A stretch of DNA of 64,000 nt from Hydrogenophilus thermoluteolus (GCF_003574215.1 NZ_AP018558.1:2131501-2195500); one strand, 5' to 3'. Counted from the stretch's first letter, positions 1-9,213 are shown. Translations and numbers: made by a program. Notes: generated by a model from the letters alone, not told the origin.

Positions 1-1
1 C

Positions 2-1072
2 ATCATCGACGCGCGCCGCGGGGTGGCGATTGCCAATCCACCGCCAGAGGTGGTCGAAGAGTATCGGTTACGCAAAGCGGAGCTCGATCTCGAGCGCACC
101 CGTCTGGCGCGACTCAAAGAATCGGCGACGCGCACCCTCGACGGCACCGAGATTCAGCTCCACGCCAACATCGAGTCGCCGAAGGATTTGCCTGCCGTGC
201 GTGCGGTAGGAGCGGACGGAATTGGCCTTTACCGCACCGAGTTCCTGTTCACCGAACGCGCCGACCGGCCGTCGGAAGCCGAGCAGTTCGAAGCCTACCG
301 CGAGGTGGTGCGCGGCATGAAGGGCAAACCGGTGACGATTCGCACCTTCGACCTGGGCGCGGACAAAGATTTCGACCTGAGCGATGAGCGGCGCGCACCC
401 GCAAACCCGGCGCTAGGGTTGCGCGGGATCCGCTACTGCCTGGCCGAACCCGCCTTTTTCCTCACCCAATTGCGGGCGATCTTGCGCGCCGCGGCGTGCG
501 GGCCGGTGAAAATTTTGCTGCCGATGGTGATGCACGCGAGCGAAATCGATCGGGCGCGGCAACTGATCGCGCAGGCGCGCAGCGAACTCGTCGCCGAAGG
601 AGTCAAAGTGCCGGAACAGATACCGGTGGGCGCGATGATCGAAGTCCCTGCGGCGGCGATCGCGTTGCCGATGATCGCGCGCCGGGTCGATTTTCTTTCG
701 ATCGGCACGAACGACCTCATTCAATATACGCTGGCGATCGACCGCCAAGACGACGCCGTTGCCGAACTCTACGATCCGCTCCACCCCGCGGTGCTGCGCC
801 TGCTCGCTGGGATTCTTTCGTTTGCGGCGCGGATCGATCTCCCTGTTTCGCTGTGCGGCGAATTGGCAGGCGACCCGGACTACGCGTGGCTCCTTGCTGC
901 GCTGGGGTTACGCGAATTCTCGATGCATCCGGAGCGGTTGCTGGAGGTACGGCAGCGGCTGCTCTATGCGAACCTGGACGAATTGGCGCCCAAAGCGCAA
1001 CGTTTGGTAAAACTGGACGAACCACAAAAGATCCGCGAGGCGTTTGCGCGCTTCAACGACGGGGCGCGGTAG
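2..1072 (+). CDS. ptsI: PTS enzyme I (phosphoenolpyruvate-protein phosphotransferase), 5' truncated
   Basis: Cytoplasmic first enzyme of the sugar/nitrogen phosphotransferase system; it takes phosphate from PEP and passes it to HPr. Only the C-terminal PEP-binding TIM-barrel part is present. The frame is open from the window edge, so the start lies outside; about 356 residues are visible of the roughly 575 usual. Seen directly: the PEP-site block GLYRTEFLF, the substrate block SIGTNDLIQYTLAIDRQ, and the catalytic cysteine in SLCGELAGD (Cys codon 854-856). Family knowledge: this cysteine protonates the enol intermediate. The gene is probably preceded by ptsH and EIIA genes outside the window. 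In betaproteobacteria such systems are often regulatory rather than sugar importers, which is inference here. The identification is secure apart from possible paralogues such as PtsP. Confidence 0.95.
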   Translation: MIDARRGVAIANPPPEVVEEYRLRKAELDLERTRLARLKESATRTLDGTEIQLHANIESPKDLPAVRAVGADGIGLYRTEFLFTERADRPSEAEQFEAYREVVRGMKGKPVTIRTFDLGADKDFDLSDERRAPANPALGLRGIRYCLAEPAFFLTQLRAILRAAACGPVKILLPMVMHASEIDRARQLIAQARSELVAEGVKVPEQIPVGAMIEVPAAAIALPMIARRVDFLSIGTNDLIQYTLAIDRQDDAVAELYDPLHPAVLRLLAGILSFAARIDLPVSLCGELAGDPDYAWLLAALGLREFSMHPERLLEVRQRLLYANLDELAPKAQRLVKLDEPQKIREAFARFNDGAR

Positions 1073-1111
1073 CCGCAGTCGCTCGCTCGGATGCCGGTGC
1101 GTACTGACTGG

Positions 1112-2656
1112 TCAATTGGGCGTGCGCTCTGCAGCGTTCTGCGCGTGCGCGCGTGGCTGTACGCTTGCGGTGGCAGTATGACGCGGTTCAAGATGCGGGG
1201 CAACGGCATCGGCGAGTTGCACGAGTACCGCATCCACCCCCCCTTCGGCGGCGCTCCAAAGGTCGATCGCAGCGACGAGCACCTGGTACGCGGCGTCGAT
1301 GCGACTGGCGCGCACCTTCGCCAATTCTTGCTGCGCGTTCAGCAGATCGACCGCGTTGCGGGTTCCCGCCTGAATCCCCTTTTCGGTGCCGATCACCGCT
1401 TGCTGCGCAGAGCGTTCCGCCTGTTCGAGCGCTTGCCACTGCGCGTAGCCAAAGCGCAGCGCGGTGTAGGCCTGAGTCACCGATTGGGTGAGTTCGCGCC
1501 GTTTCGCTTCGGTTTTGAGTTGCGCTTCTTCGAGCGCCGCAAGCGCCGCACGCACCGACGCGTCGATCCCACCCCCTGCGTAGAGCGGAATCTGCAGTTG
1601 GACCGCGGCGCTGGTGGTGTCGTACTGCTGACCGATCGTGGTTTCGGTGTCGCTGCGGCTCATCCGCCGGGTCACCACCAGATCCACGATGGGTTTGTGC
1701 TGCCCACGCTGTTGTTCGACCTGCTGCCGTGCCGCGGCTTCTTGCGCGACGAGCGCGCGCACCTCGGGGTGGTGGGTATGGGCTGCATCGATCCACGCCG
1801 TGAGCGGCTTGGCAAGCGCCCGTTCGGCAAGTGGCGGCACCGCCTGCATCGCATCGAGTTCGTCCTCACTGACCGAGCGCCCGATGAGCGCTGCGAGCGC
1901 CGCGAGCGCCTGCTGCAACGTCCCCTCTTGCTTCAAGACGGCCGCTTGGGCGATATCGAGCCGCGCTTTGGCATCTTCGACGTCGGTCCGTGTGGCGTTA
2001 CCGAGCGCAAAAGCGCGCTGCGCCTGTTTGAGGACGAGTTCGTACCGGGCTACGTCCTGTTGCGCGACGGCTTTTTGCGCGCGCGCCGAGAGCGCTTGCG
2101 CGTACGCCTGCGCCACCTGCCGTAACAGACGCACCCGTGCGGCTTCCACGGTAATTTGGCTCGCTTCGGCCTGCGCCTCGGCCCGTTTCCATCCGGCCCA
2201 ATCGCTGGGACGGTAAAGCGGCTGCCGAGCAGTCAGGCTCCAATTGCGCGATTGGTAGTCGTTGCTCACGGTGCGCCCTTTGGAAAGACCGCTCAGATAT
2301 TCCGTGTCGGTTTTCGCCCGCCCCGCTGCAGCGGAAAAGGTGAGCGAAGGAAGGAGCCGCGCACGCGCCACGTCGACCCCCGCGGCGTCGCTTTCCGCCC
2401 GTTTCTGGCTCACTGCGAAATTGGGGTCGTTCTGTTCCGCCAACCGGAACGCTTCGGTGAGGTTCAACGCGTACGCCGCGTGGGCCGAAAAAACCGCCAA
2501 TAACGCAGCGACGGTCTTTTGACGCCACCCGATTCGGGAGCGACGAGTTCCAAGGCTTCGCGATGCCGATCCCCTTTGGTGACACATGGTGCGGTCTCTG
2601 CCGCGCTCGGGCAGGCGCTGAAGCATCGCGGGTTCAAAGGCTTTTCGTGGGTTCAT
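1112..2656 (-). CDS. TolC-family outer-membrane channel of a type I secretion system
   Basis: Outer-membrane efflux protein, 514 residues, expected to form the trimeric exit duct for the HlyD/ABC exporter encoded just upstream. It has the two repeated long-helix regions of TolC proteins (many Ala/Gln/Glu coiled-coil heptads) and an N-terminal export signal ending in a short hydrophobic stretch and AHAAYA, after which the mature chain begins LNLTEAFRLAEQNDP, a typical OEP opening. The ATG at 2656 was chosen because it overlaps the adaptor stop as ATGA and has GAAAGAG upstream. This leaves an unusually long, basic leader of about 50 residues, so a start at 2587 (MCHQRG) is possible. It is third in the operon 5966 to 1112. 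No substrate gene follows; ptsI is convergent 39 bases away. Confidence 0.9.
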   Translation of the reverse strand: MNPRKAFEPAMLQRLPERGRDRTMCHQRGSASRSLGTRRSRIGWRQKTVAALLAVFSAHAAYALNLTEAFRLAEQNDPNFAVSQKRAESDAAGVDVARARLLPSLTFSAAAGRAKTDTEYLSGLSKGRTVSNDYQSRNWSLTARQPLYRPSDWAGWKRAEAQAEASQITVEAARVRLLRQVAQAYAQALSARAQKAVAQQDVARYELVLKQAQRAFALGNATRTDVEDAKARLDIAQAAVLKQEGTLQQALAALAALIGRSVSEDELDAMQAVPPLAERALAKPLTAWIDAAHTHHPEVRALVAQEAAARQQVEQQRGQHKPIVDLVVTRRMSRSDTETTIGQQYDTTSAAVQLQIPLYAGGGIDASVRAALAALEEAQLKTEAKRRELTQSVTQAYTALRFGYAQWQALEQAERSAQQAVIGTEKGIQAGTRNAVDLLNAQQELAKVRASRIDAAYQVLVAAIDLWSAAEGGVDAVLVQLADAVAPHLEPRHTATASVQPRAHAQNAAERTPN

Positions 2657-4116
2657 GGCTCTTTCACCGCGCTGTGGAGACGCTCCCAGATCGGTTTGAT
2701 CAAGTACTGCAAGAAGGTGCGCTCTCCGGTCTTGATGAGTACCGTCACCGGCATCCCAGGTTGAAGGTGGCGGTTGGGGCCGAGCGTCTGCCAACCGTTT
2801 TCGGTCAATTCGACGCGCGCAACATAGTGCGGCGGGAGCGGTTGCCCGGACGGTGTCTGGCGTTGATCGGTGACCAGATCGGCAGAGACCGAGATCACCC
2901 GCCCTTCGAGCACCTTACCCGCCAAATCGTGGAAATTGGCGAGTTGCACTTCGGCAAGCAACCCGGGATGGACCCGCTCGATGTGGTGCGGCGGAACCTG
3001 CACTTCGAAGACCAGTTTTTCGTCTTTCGGGATGATCTCAAGGAGCGGCTCGCCGGGGCGGATCACACCGCCGACAGTATGCACCGCGAGCGCATTGACG
3101 TAGCCGGTTACCGGCGCGCGGATCACGGTGCGGTCGAGCTCCTCTTTGAGCGCCCGCACCCGCTCTTCCACCACCGCCAGTTGTTTGGTGACTTCCGCCA
3201 GTTGCGTTTCGACCTCTTTGCGGTACTCTTCTTGCAGGGACTGCGCGCGCAGCCGCGCCTCCAAGGCTTGCTGTTTCGCAAGCGTGATCTGGTTTTGCAG
3301 TTCCAACGCCTGCCGTTCCAGCTCCAGCTGGGTGTTGCGCGGCGCGTACCCTTCCTGTGCCAACGCCCGCATTCCGTCGAGCTGCTCCTTGAGGAATTTG
3401 AGCTGTTCGGCCCGCGCCGCAGCGTTCTGTTCCGCAGTGCGCGCAGTTTCGTCGAGCACACGCAGCTGCGCCGCGAGCGCCTCTTTCCGCGAATGAAAGA
3501 GCGCTTGCTGCTGCGCGATCTGCGCCACTGCATCGCCTGCTTCACCGATTGCGCGGAGGCTTTCCGGGAAGGTCACGGTTGCGGCGCCGTCACGCTCCGC
3601 TTCGAGCCGCGCTTTCGTCGCGAGGAGCGCTGCGTACTCCTTGAGCGCGCTCTGGTATTGGGCGGAAATCGTGGTGTCGTCGAGAATGATCAACGGTTCT
3701 CCTTCTTCGACGAACGCCATGTCTTTGACCAGAATCGCTTTGACGATGCCGCCCGTGAGGTGCGAAACGGTTTTGCGCTTCGATTCGACGATGGTCACGC
3801 CTGGCGCAGGTACACCGGAATCGAGCGGCGCGGTCGCAGCCCACACCAGGAACCCGCCAAAGAAGAGCAACAAGATCCAAACGCCAACACGCAGGAACCG
3901 GCTCGCTTCATCCGGCAACACTTCGTGCGCCACCTCTTCCACTGGTCGCGCATCGGCTTCCAGCGTGAACGGTTCCACTGTGCCTCTCGAGCCGCGTGCG
4001 GTTTGGCCGCGTTCCGAGGCCGGCACGGCGGCGGTGCTGCGTTCGGGTGGACTTTGCCGGCTTTCGGGGAGCGATTGCGCCGTCACGTTCGTTTCACCGG
4101 GTTGAGACACCATCAA
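2653..4116 (-). CDS. HlyD-family periplasmic adaptor of type I secretion
   Basis: Membrane-fusion protein of 487 residues that bridges the inner-membrane ABC exporter and the TolC duct. A cytosolic, low-complexity N-terminus of about 75 residues precedes one membrane helix (about 76-96, RVGVWILLLFFGGFLVWAA). A split biotinyl-lipoyl region and a long coiled coil rich in Glu, Gln and Ala follow, and the HlyD C-terminal block ends with GMPVTVLIKTGERTFLQYLI, characteristic of the PrtE/HlyD subfamily. The start overlaps the exporter stop (ATGA), and the stop overlaps the TolC start in the same way, so all three genes should be translationally coupled. The family assignment is firm; the exported substrate is unknown. 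Confidence 0.93.
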   Translation of the reverse strand: MMVSQPGETNVTAQSLPESRQSPPERSTAAVPASERGQTARGSRGTVEPFTLEADARPVEEVAHEVLPDEASRFLRVGVWILLLFFGGFLVWAATAPLDSGVPAPGVTIVESKRKTVSHLTGGIVKAILVKDMAFVEEGEPLIILDDTTISAQYQSALKEYAALLATKARLEAERDGAATVTFPESLRAIGEAGDAVAQIAQQQALFHSRKEALAAQLRVLDETARTAEQNAAARAEQLKFLKEQLDGMRALAQEGYAPRNTQLELERQALELQNQITLAKQQALEARLRAQSLQEEYRKEVETQLAEVTKQLAVVEERVRALKEELDRTVIRAPVTGYVNALAVHTVGGVIRPGEPLLEIIPKDEKLVFEVQVPPHHIERVHPGLLAEVQLANFHDLAGKVLEGRVISVSADLVTDQRQTPSGQPLPPHYVARVELTENGWQTLGPNRHLQPGMPVTVLIKTGERTFLQYLIKPIWERLHSAVKEP

Positions 4117-5966
4117 CTCTCCTGCGCTCGGGTAACGGAAGCATTGGGCGCCGCGTCACGGGCGGACGATGCGGCTGCAGGCGTACCCGCAGACGCGGTT
4201 TGTGGGGCCGCTTGCCCAGACGACGGTGCCTGCGCAGCCGGCGGTTGCGCTGCGTGTTGTTGCGCCGCTTGCTGAGCCTGTTGCGCTGCTTGCTGCAACG
4301 CGGCAAGGACCTGATCCCGCGGCCCATAGGCATGCAACATGCCGTCGCGCATCACCGCGAGCCGATCGACCACTTGCAGTACGCTTGTACGATGGGTGAT
4401 CACCACCACGGTACGCCCTTGACGTTTCATCTCCGCCAACGCGCGCACCAAAAGCGTTTCGCCGATGTCGTCGAGGTTGGAGTTGGGTTCGTCCAATACG
4501 ATGAGGCGTACGTCGCCATAGAGCGCGCGCGCCAGCGCAACCCGCTGCCGTTGCCCGCCAGAAAGGACCATGCCACCGGGACCGATCGGCGTGTCGTACC
4601 CTTGCGGCAGGCGCAAGATGAGGTCGTGCACTCCTGCGCGTTGCGCCGCTTCGACGATTCGCTCCGAATCGAGCGGCCCGAAACGGGCGATGTTTTCCGC
4701 GATCGTGCCGTCGAAGAGTTCGATGTCTTGCGGCAGATACCCGATATAGGGGCCCAGTTCCGCTTTGTCCCACTGGGTGACGTCGGCGCCATCCAACCGC
4801 ACTTTGCCCGCAGCGGGCGCCCAGACGCCGACCAACAGCCGCGCGAGCGTCGATTTCCCCGAACCTGAGGGGCCGATCACGCCGACGACCGTTCCCGGCG
4901 GGATCTCCATCGTCACACCGCGCACCACCGGCGTTTGGCTGCCCGGCGGGACCGCGACCACCCCCTCGACCGACACATGCCCTTTCGGTGGTGGAAGCGA
5001 CAAACGCGGTGGCCGTGCCGGGAACGCGGTGAGCAGCTCTCCCAACCGTTCGTACGCCAGCCGCGCCTGGACGAATCCGCGCCAATTGGCGATCAGTTGG
5101 TCGATCGGCGCGAGCGCCCGCCCCATCAAAATGGAGCCGACGATCATCGCGCCGGGGGTCAATTCATTCTGCAACACCAACCACGCGCCCAGCCCCAAGA
5201 CGAGCGACTGTGAAGTGATGCGCACGAAACGGGTAATCGCTGAGATGAGCCCCGCGCGGTCGCTCGCCACCGCTTGCAACACCAGGTGCTGCACGTGCCG
5301 CGCCTTCCAGCGCTGGCGCAGCGCCGGGAGCATCCCCATCGCTTCGACCACTTCGGCGTTCGCCAGCTGATTGTGGGCGAAGTTGGTCGCTTGGTTGGCG
5401 TACTTGTTCGCTTCGGCCAGGGGTTTTTGCGTCGCCACCTCGGTGACCACCGTGAGCACGATCAGGATCAGCGCCGCACCCACACTGAACCAGCCCATAA
5501 GGGGATGGAGTACGAAACAGGCGGCCAGGTAGATCGGAAACCAAGGGGCGTCGAAAAAGGCAAAGGGGCCGTTACCGGTGACGAACTGGCGCAATTGGGT
5601 GAGATCGCTGAGCGCCTGCCGCGCGTTCGCGCCGCCGCGGCGCAACGTGGCTTCGAACGCGGCGTCGAAGATGCGCTGATTGATTTTGGCTTCCATCGCC
5701 GCCCCCACCCGCACGAGTACGCGCGAACGGATGAACTCGATCACCGCCATGAGGAGAAAGAGCCCCACCACCAGAATGGTCAGCACCAAAAGCGTGGTGG
5801 TGTTGTGGCTGCTGAGCACCCGGTCATAGACCTGTAGCATGTAGAGCGGCGCGGTGAATTGCAGTAAATTGATCACGAACGAAAACGCGCCCACCCCAAC
5901 GAAATAGCGGCGCATCTCGGTAAAGAGCTGCGCCAGCTCGGGAAACCGGCTCTCTTTTTTGGCCAT
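4113..5966 (-). CDS. Type I secretion ABC exporter (PrtD-like), membrane and ATPase domains fused
   Basis: Inner-membrane ABC exporter, 617 residues, that energises one-step secretion across both membranes. The N-terminal six-helix domain has no C39 peptidase domain, which fits the PrtD type exporting unprocessed proteins. The nucleotide-binding domain shows Walker A GPSGSGKST (around residue 362), signature LSGGQRQRVALARAL (around 465), Walker B LIVLDEPNSNLD and the switch histidine in VVITHR. The start MAKKESRF was chosen because AGAGGAAG precedes it; an in-frame upstream ATG at 6029 lacks a ribosome site. The last 75 or so residues are a disordered Ala/Gln/Pro tail not usual for the family. 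It is the first gene of the three-gene exporter operon. Confidence 0.93.
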   Translation of the reverse strand: MAKKESRFPELAQLFTEMRRYFVGVGAFSFVINLLQFTAPLYMLQVYDRVLSSHNTTTLLVLTILVVGLFLLMAVIEFIRSRVLVRVGAAMEAKINQRIFDAAFEATLRRGGANARQALSDLTQLRQFVTGNGPFAFFDAPWFPIYLAACFVLHPLMGWFSVGAALILIVLTVVTEVATQKPLAEANKYANQATNFAHNQLANAEVVEAMGMLPALRQRWKARHVQHLVLQAVASDRAGLISAITRFVRITSQSLVLGLGAWLVLQNELTPGAMIVGSILMGRALAPIDQLIANWRGFVQARLAYERLGELLTAFPARPPRLSLPPPKGHVSVEGVVAVPPGSQTPVVRGVTMEIPPGTVVGVIGPSGSGKSTLARLLVGVWAPAAGKVRLDGADVTQWDKAELGPYIGYLPQDIELFDGTIAENIARFGPLDSERIVEAAQRAGVHDLILRLPQGYDTPIGPGGMVLSGGQRQRVALARALYGDVRLIVLDEPNSNLDDIGETLLVRALAEMKRQGRTVVVITHRTSVLQVVDRLAVMRDGMLHAYGPRDQVLAALQQAAQQAQQAAQQHAAQPPAAQAPSSGQAAPQTASAGTPAAASSARDAAPNASVTRAQES

Positions 5967-6228
5967 TGGTAGTGACTTCCTCTCTTGCTGCCGCGGTTGG
6001 TGCGCTGCGGCAAAACGGGATTGTCGCACAATGCGAAAGAGGGTGCCAAGGGATATATGCAGTTTTTTTGCGCTCGATCACTCTGCCGTGACGGCGATCA
6101 CAACTCTGTTTCACGGCGGCTCGTGCAATCGAGTACGGCATCGTGATTCACGCACAGCTCTTCCCACTGCACGACGGTACGATTTTGGAACGAAACGGCA
6201 CGGCGCAAAATCCATTGTCGCAAAGTGG
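5967..6228. other. Intergenic region between the exporter operon and tRNA-Asn
   Basis: About 260 bases with no supported gene. It is less GC-rich than its surroundings and must carry the promoter of the leftward exporter operon. I could not pick a convincing -35/-10 pair for that strand; an AT-rich stretch with a T run lies near 6051-6070. The right end is taken by the tRNA-Asn promoter. Confidence 0.5.
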
Positions 6229-6257
6229 TTGACTGATACCCAGCATTTAAAGATAAT
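6229..6257 (+). promoter_or_regulatory. Sigma-70 promoter of tRNA-Asn
   Basis: TTGACT (6229-6234), 17-base spacer, GATAAT (6252-6257). This is close to consensus with ideal spacing, and it ends 15 bases before the tRNA 5' end. Confidence 0.85.
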
Positions 6258-6272
6258 AGCGCTCTCTCGCGT

Positions 6273-6348
6273 TCCCCGATAGCTCAGCTGGTAGAGCAAC
6301 GGACTGTTAATCCGTGGGTCGCAGGTTCGAGCCCTGCTCGGGGAGCCA
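6273..6348 (+). tRNA. tRNA-Asn(GTT)
   Basis: A 76-base cloverleaf with encoded CCA (6346-6348). The acceptor stem pairs TCCCCGA (6273-6279) with TCGGGGA (6338-6344). The anticodon stem ACGGA/TCCGT encloses loop CTGTTAA with anticodon GTT at 6306-6308 and U33 in place. The T-arm contains GTTCGAGCC. It has its own strong promoter and a terminator, so it is a single-gene transcription unit. Confidence 0.97.
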
Positions 6349-6392
6349 GAGAACCAAGCAAACGCTCGATTCATTTCGATAGTCACAGAGCG

Positions 6393-6417
6393 AAAGCCAC
6401 GTTTTGTGGCTTTTTTC
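6393..6417 (+). terminator. Rho-independent terminator of tRNA-Asn
   Basis: Stem AAGCCAC (6394-6400), loop GTTTT, stem GTGGCTT (6406-6412), then a continuing T run. It is 45 bases after the tRNA and just before ttcA. Confidence 0.85.
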
Positions 6418-6433
6418 ATTTAGAGGTCACCCG

Positions 6434-7309
6434 ATGTCGGTTGCCATCGCCACCGTGCCGCTTGCCGCGGTCACGGCAACGCTGCACGAAAACGACGCAG
6501 AGGACGCGCCGCGCGACCGCTCCCACAAAGCCGAAAAGCTGGAAAAGTCGCTGTTGCGCGCGGTGGGTGCTGCGATTGCCGATTACGCGATGATCGGCGA
6601 CGGTGACCGGATCATGGTCTGCGTCTCCGGTGGCAAGGATTCGCTGACGCTTCTTTCGCTTTTGTTGCTCCTCCAGGCGCGCGCGCCCGTTTCGTTCGAA
6701 CTCGTTGCGGTCAATCTCGACCAAGGACAACCGGGTTTTCCCGCTGAGACACTACCGCGCCACTTCGAAGCGCTCGGGGTCCCGTACCGGATCGTGCGCG
6801 AAGACACCTATTCGATCGTCCAAGAGAAGATCCCCGCGGGCAAAACCACCTGTTCGCTCTGCTCGCGGCTGCGGCGTGGCATCCTCTACCGTACGGCACG
6901 GGAGTTGGGGTGCAACAAGCTTGCGCTGGGCCACCACCGCGACGACATCCTGGAAACCTTCTTTCTCAACCTCTTTTTCGGTGGCCATTTGAAAGCGATG
7001 CCGCCGAAATTGGTGAATGACGACGGCGACCTGATCGTAATCCGACCGCTTGCCTACTGCCGCGAACGCGAGATCGAGCGCTACGCCCGTGCGATGGCCT
7101 TCCCGATCATCCCGTGCAACCTCTGCGGCAGCCAGGAGCACGCGCAGCGCAAACAGATCAAGGCGATGCTGCGCGCGTGGGAGGCCGAAGACCCACGCCG
7201 CGTCGCGTCGATCTTCACCGCATTGCAAAACGTCACGCCATCCCACCTTCTGGATCGCACGCTTTTCGATTTCGTCGGATTGCACACGACTCCTACCCCG
7301 CATCCCTAA
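6434..7309 (+). CDS. ttcA: tRNA 2-thiocytidine(32) synthetase TtcA
   Basis: Cytoplasmic ATP-dependent enzyme that thiolates cytidine 32 of certain tRNAs, 291 residues. The adenylation PP-loop SGGKDS lies at residues 65-70. The paired motifs C140-x2-C143 (CSLC) and C228-x2-C231 (CNLC) are the known 4Fe-4S cluster signature of the TtcA family. The start MSVAIA was chosen because AGAGGT precedes it; an upstream in-frame ATG at 6404 falls in the tRNA terminator. It depends on cysteine-desulfurase sulfur and belongs with thiI (37.8 kb) as a tRNA-thiolation gene. The first 25 residues are a variable extension. The next gene starts 122 bases later on the same strand. Confidence 0.95.
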   Translation: MSVAIATVPLAAVTATLHENDAEDAPRDRSHKAEKLEKSLLRAVGAAIADYAMIGDGDRIMVCVSGGKDSLTLLSLLLLLQARAPVSFELVAVNLDQGQPGFPAETLPRHFEALGVPYRIVREDTYSIVQEKIPAGKTTCSLCSRLRRGILYRTARELGCNKLALGHHRDDILETFFLNLFFGGHLKAMPPKLVNDDGDLIVIRPLAYCREREIERYARAMAFPIIPCNLCGSQEHAQRKQIKAMLRAWEAEDPRRVASIFTALQNVTPSHLLDRTLFDFVGLHTTPTPHP

Positions 7310-7431
7310 GGTGTCCGACCAGACGCCACGTTCGTACGAGCCCCACGCCATCTCACACACAACATGGCCCGGGGCGAAGAGACATCCTATACTTTTGTCT
7401 CTGACGAACAGCGCATGGTGGGACATCTCCC

Positions 7432-8478
7432 GTGACTCGGGATACGAAAGCAACGAACGGCAACCGCGACCCGTCGTGGGCCGGCCTGTGCCGTGCCGCG
7501 ACGCTGGCGTACGCGCTTTTGGCGGTAGTGGCGCTTGCGATCGCGCTTACGTTGGCGCAACCGGCGTTTCCGGACTACACGGACGCGCTCCTTTTCTTTG
7601 CTGCGGTGGTTTTCTGGGGCGCGTGGGCGGTCGTGCCCACACTTGCGCTGCTCTGCGCGCTGGGACGGTGGCGCACCCCGCGTACCCCCCGTGCGCAGAG
7701 CGTTCTTCTCTGGCTCCTGCTCGTTTGTTGTACCGGGCTGACGGGCGGTGTTGGCGTCCTGTTGGGTTGGATCGAAGCCCCGTCGACGGTGTGGCGCGCC
7801 ACTGGCATTGCCGCGATGCTCGGTTTGGGGATCGGTTGGGTCGTCACCGGGTGGCAGGAGCGGCAGGCGCTCATCGACGCAGCGCGAACGGCGCAAGCCG
7901 CGGCGCTGCAGGCGCGCACCCATCCGCACTTCCTGCTCAACAGCCTCAACGTGATCGCAGGGCTGCTCCCTGACGCGCCACACCGCGCAGAACGCGCGAT
8001 CGAAAATCTGGCGGTTTTGCTGCAAGCAGCGCTCAGCGACCCCCATCCTTGGCCGTTGGCGGCGGAGCTCGACGCGGCGCAAGCGTACTTGGCGTTGGCC
8101 CAGTTGCGCTACGGTGACCGTCTGGTGCTCGACTGGCAGATCGACTGCCCGGAAGCGGTGCGTTCCCAACGGGTACCCCGCTGGTGTCTTGTGCCGCTCA
8201 TCGAAAACGTGGTGACGCACGGGGTGGCGCGCCGCCGCGAGCCGACGACGGTTTCGGTTACACTCCGGGTGACCGAAAATCAATTGACCGTGCGCGTTGG
8301 TAACCCGGTCGCGGAACGCGCGCAACACCCCACACGCTCCGATTCCGGCTTTGGCGTTGGCTTGGCGGCGGTGACGCGCCAGATCGTCGCTGCAGGCGGC
8401 ACGGTGCAGCAGGTTCAGGAAGCGGGTTGGCACTGGGTGACGCTGACGCTACCGCTTGATCCGCGCAACCGCGCATGA
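7432..8478 (+). CDS. LytS/AlgZ-type membrane sensor histidine kinase
   Basis: Inner-membrane sensor of 348 residues with four predicted membrane helices (about 22-45, 50-77, 91-115, 122-140) and almost no periplasmic domain. The His_kinase domain has the phospho-acceptor block THPHFLLNSLN (H166) and the N-box LIENVVTHG. The C-terminal ATPase part is short, with GFGVGLAAV as glycine box, as in LytS/AlgZ proteins. GTG at 7432 is the only reasonable start; a purine-rich GGTGGGA lies upstream. It is followed 10 bases later by a LytTR response regulator, so the two form a two-component system. The stimulus cannot be read from the sequence. Confidence 0.9.
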   Translation: MTRDTKATNGNRDPSWAGLCRAATLAYALLAVVALAIALTLAQPAFPDYTDALLFFAAVVFWGAWAVVPTLALLCALGRWRTPRTPRAQSVLLWLLLVCCTGLTGGVGVLLGWIEAPSTVWRATGIAAMLGLGIGWVVTGWQERQALIDAARTAQAAALQARTHPHFLLNSLNVIAGLLPDAPHRAERAIENLAVLLQAALSDPHPWPLAAELDAAQAYLALAQLRYGDRLVLDWQIDCPEAVRSQRVPRWCLVPLIENVVTHGVARRREPTTVSVTLRVTENQLTVRVGNPVAERAQHPTRSDSGFGVGLAAVTRQIVAAGGTVQQVQEAGWHWVTLTLPLDPRNRA

Positions 8479-8488
8479 AGAGGGTGCG

Positions 8489-9205
8489 ATGCAGATCTGG
8501 ATCGTAGAAGACGAACCGTTGGCTGCAAGTCGCCTGGCCCGCTTGCTGACCCCGCTGGGCCATACGGTTCGGACCTTTCCCGACGCCGAAACCACCCGAG
8601 CCGAAGCGGCACGGACACTACCGGACGTCGTCCTGTTGGATATCGAACTGCCCGGCGAATCGGGGCTTGCGCTTGCGCGCTGGTTCGATACGCTGCCGCA
8701 GCCGCCCGCGGTGGTCATGGTGACCGCGTACCCGGAACACGCGCTTGCGGCGTTCGCGGCCCATGCGGTCGATTACCTGGTGAAGCCCGTTCGCGCTGAG
8801 GCGCTCGCGCGCGCACTCCAAGCCGCGGCACGTCCCCGCCGCCCTCAGGCTGCGGCCGCGTCGGACGAGCCGATCTGGACCTTCTCGTTGGGCCGACAGC
8901 GAGTACAGGTACCGCAGTCGGCGATCCGCTATCTCTCTGCGGAGGCGAAAACGGTCTGGGCAGAAACGACGCTGGGGCGACTCGCTGCCGAAGGGTCGCT
9001 CACCCAGTGGGCAGCGCAGTTGGGAGAGAGCTTCGTGCGCACCCATCGTGCCTATTTGGTGAATCGCGCCTGGTTGGCCGCATGGGTACCCGACGCCAGC
9101 GAAGGGGGCGGCATCGTCGCGTTACGGGATGGTACGACGCTACCGGTGAGCCGCCGCCACGCCGCAGCCGTTCGTGCGCTCTTCCAACAAAAAAGCCAAG
9201 CGTGA
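8489..9205 (+). CDS. LytTR-family response regulator (AlgR-like)
   Basis: A 238-residue DNA-binding response regulator. The receiver domain (about 1-115) has the acidic pair in VEDE, phospho-acceptor D51 in VVLLDIELPG and the conserved lysine in YLVKPV. A LytTR DNA-binding domain follows (about 130-235), with FVRTHRAYLVNRAWL typical of its second half. The start MQIWIVEDE was chosen because GAAGAGGGTG precedes it. It is the partner of the upstream kinase; AlgZ/AlgR of Pseudomonas has the same architecture, but shared function is inference. Its stop codon lies exactly in the loop of the hairpin at 9195-9213 that ends the opposing tRNA-Gly transcript. Confidence 0.93.
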   Translation: MQIWIVEDEPLAASRLARLLTPLGHTVRTFPDAETTRAEAARTLPDVVLLDIELPGESGLALARWFDTLPQPPAVVMVTAYPEHALAAFAAHAVDYLVKPVRAEALARALQAAARPRRPQAAAASDEPIWTFSLGRQRVQVPQSAIRYLSAEAKTVWAETTLGRLAAEGSLTQWAAQLGESFVRTHRAYLVNRAWLAAWVPDASEGGGIVALRDGTTLPVSRRHAAAVRALFQQKSQA

Positions 9206-9213
9206 CGCTTGGC
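9189..9213 (-). terminator. Terminator of tRNA-Gly, overlapping the response-regulator 3' end
   Basis: The perfect 8-bp stem GCCAAGCG/CGCTTGGC (9195-9202 and 9206-9213) has a 3-base loop that is the TGA stop of the plus-strand gene. Read on the minus strand it is followed by six T (9194-9189), so it terminates leftward transcription from tRNA-Gly. Confidence 0.85.
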
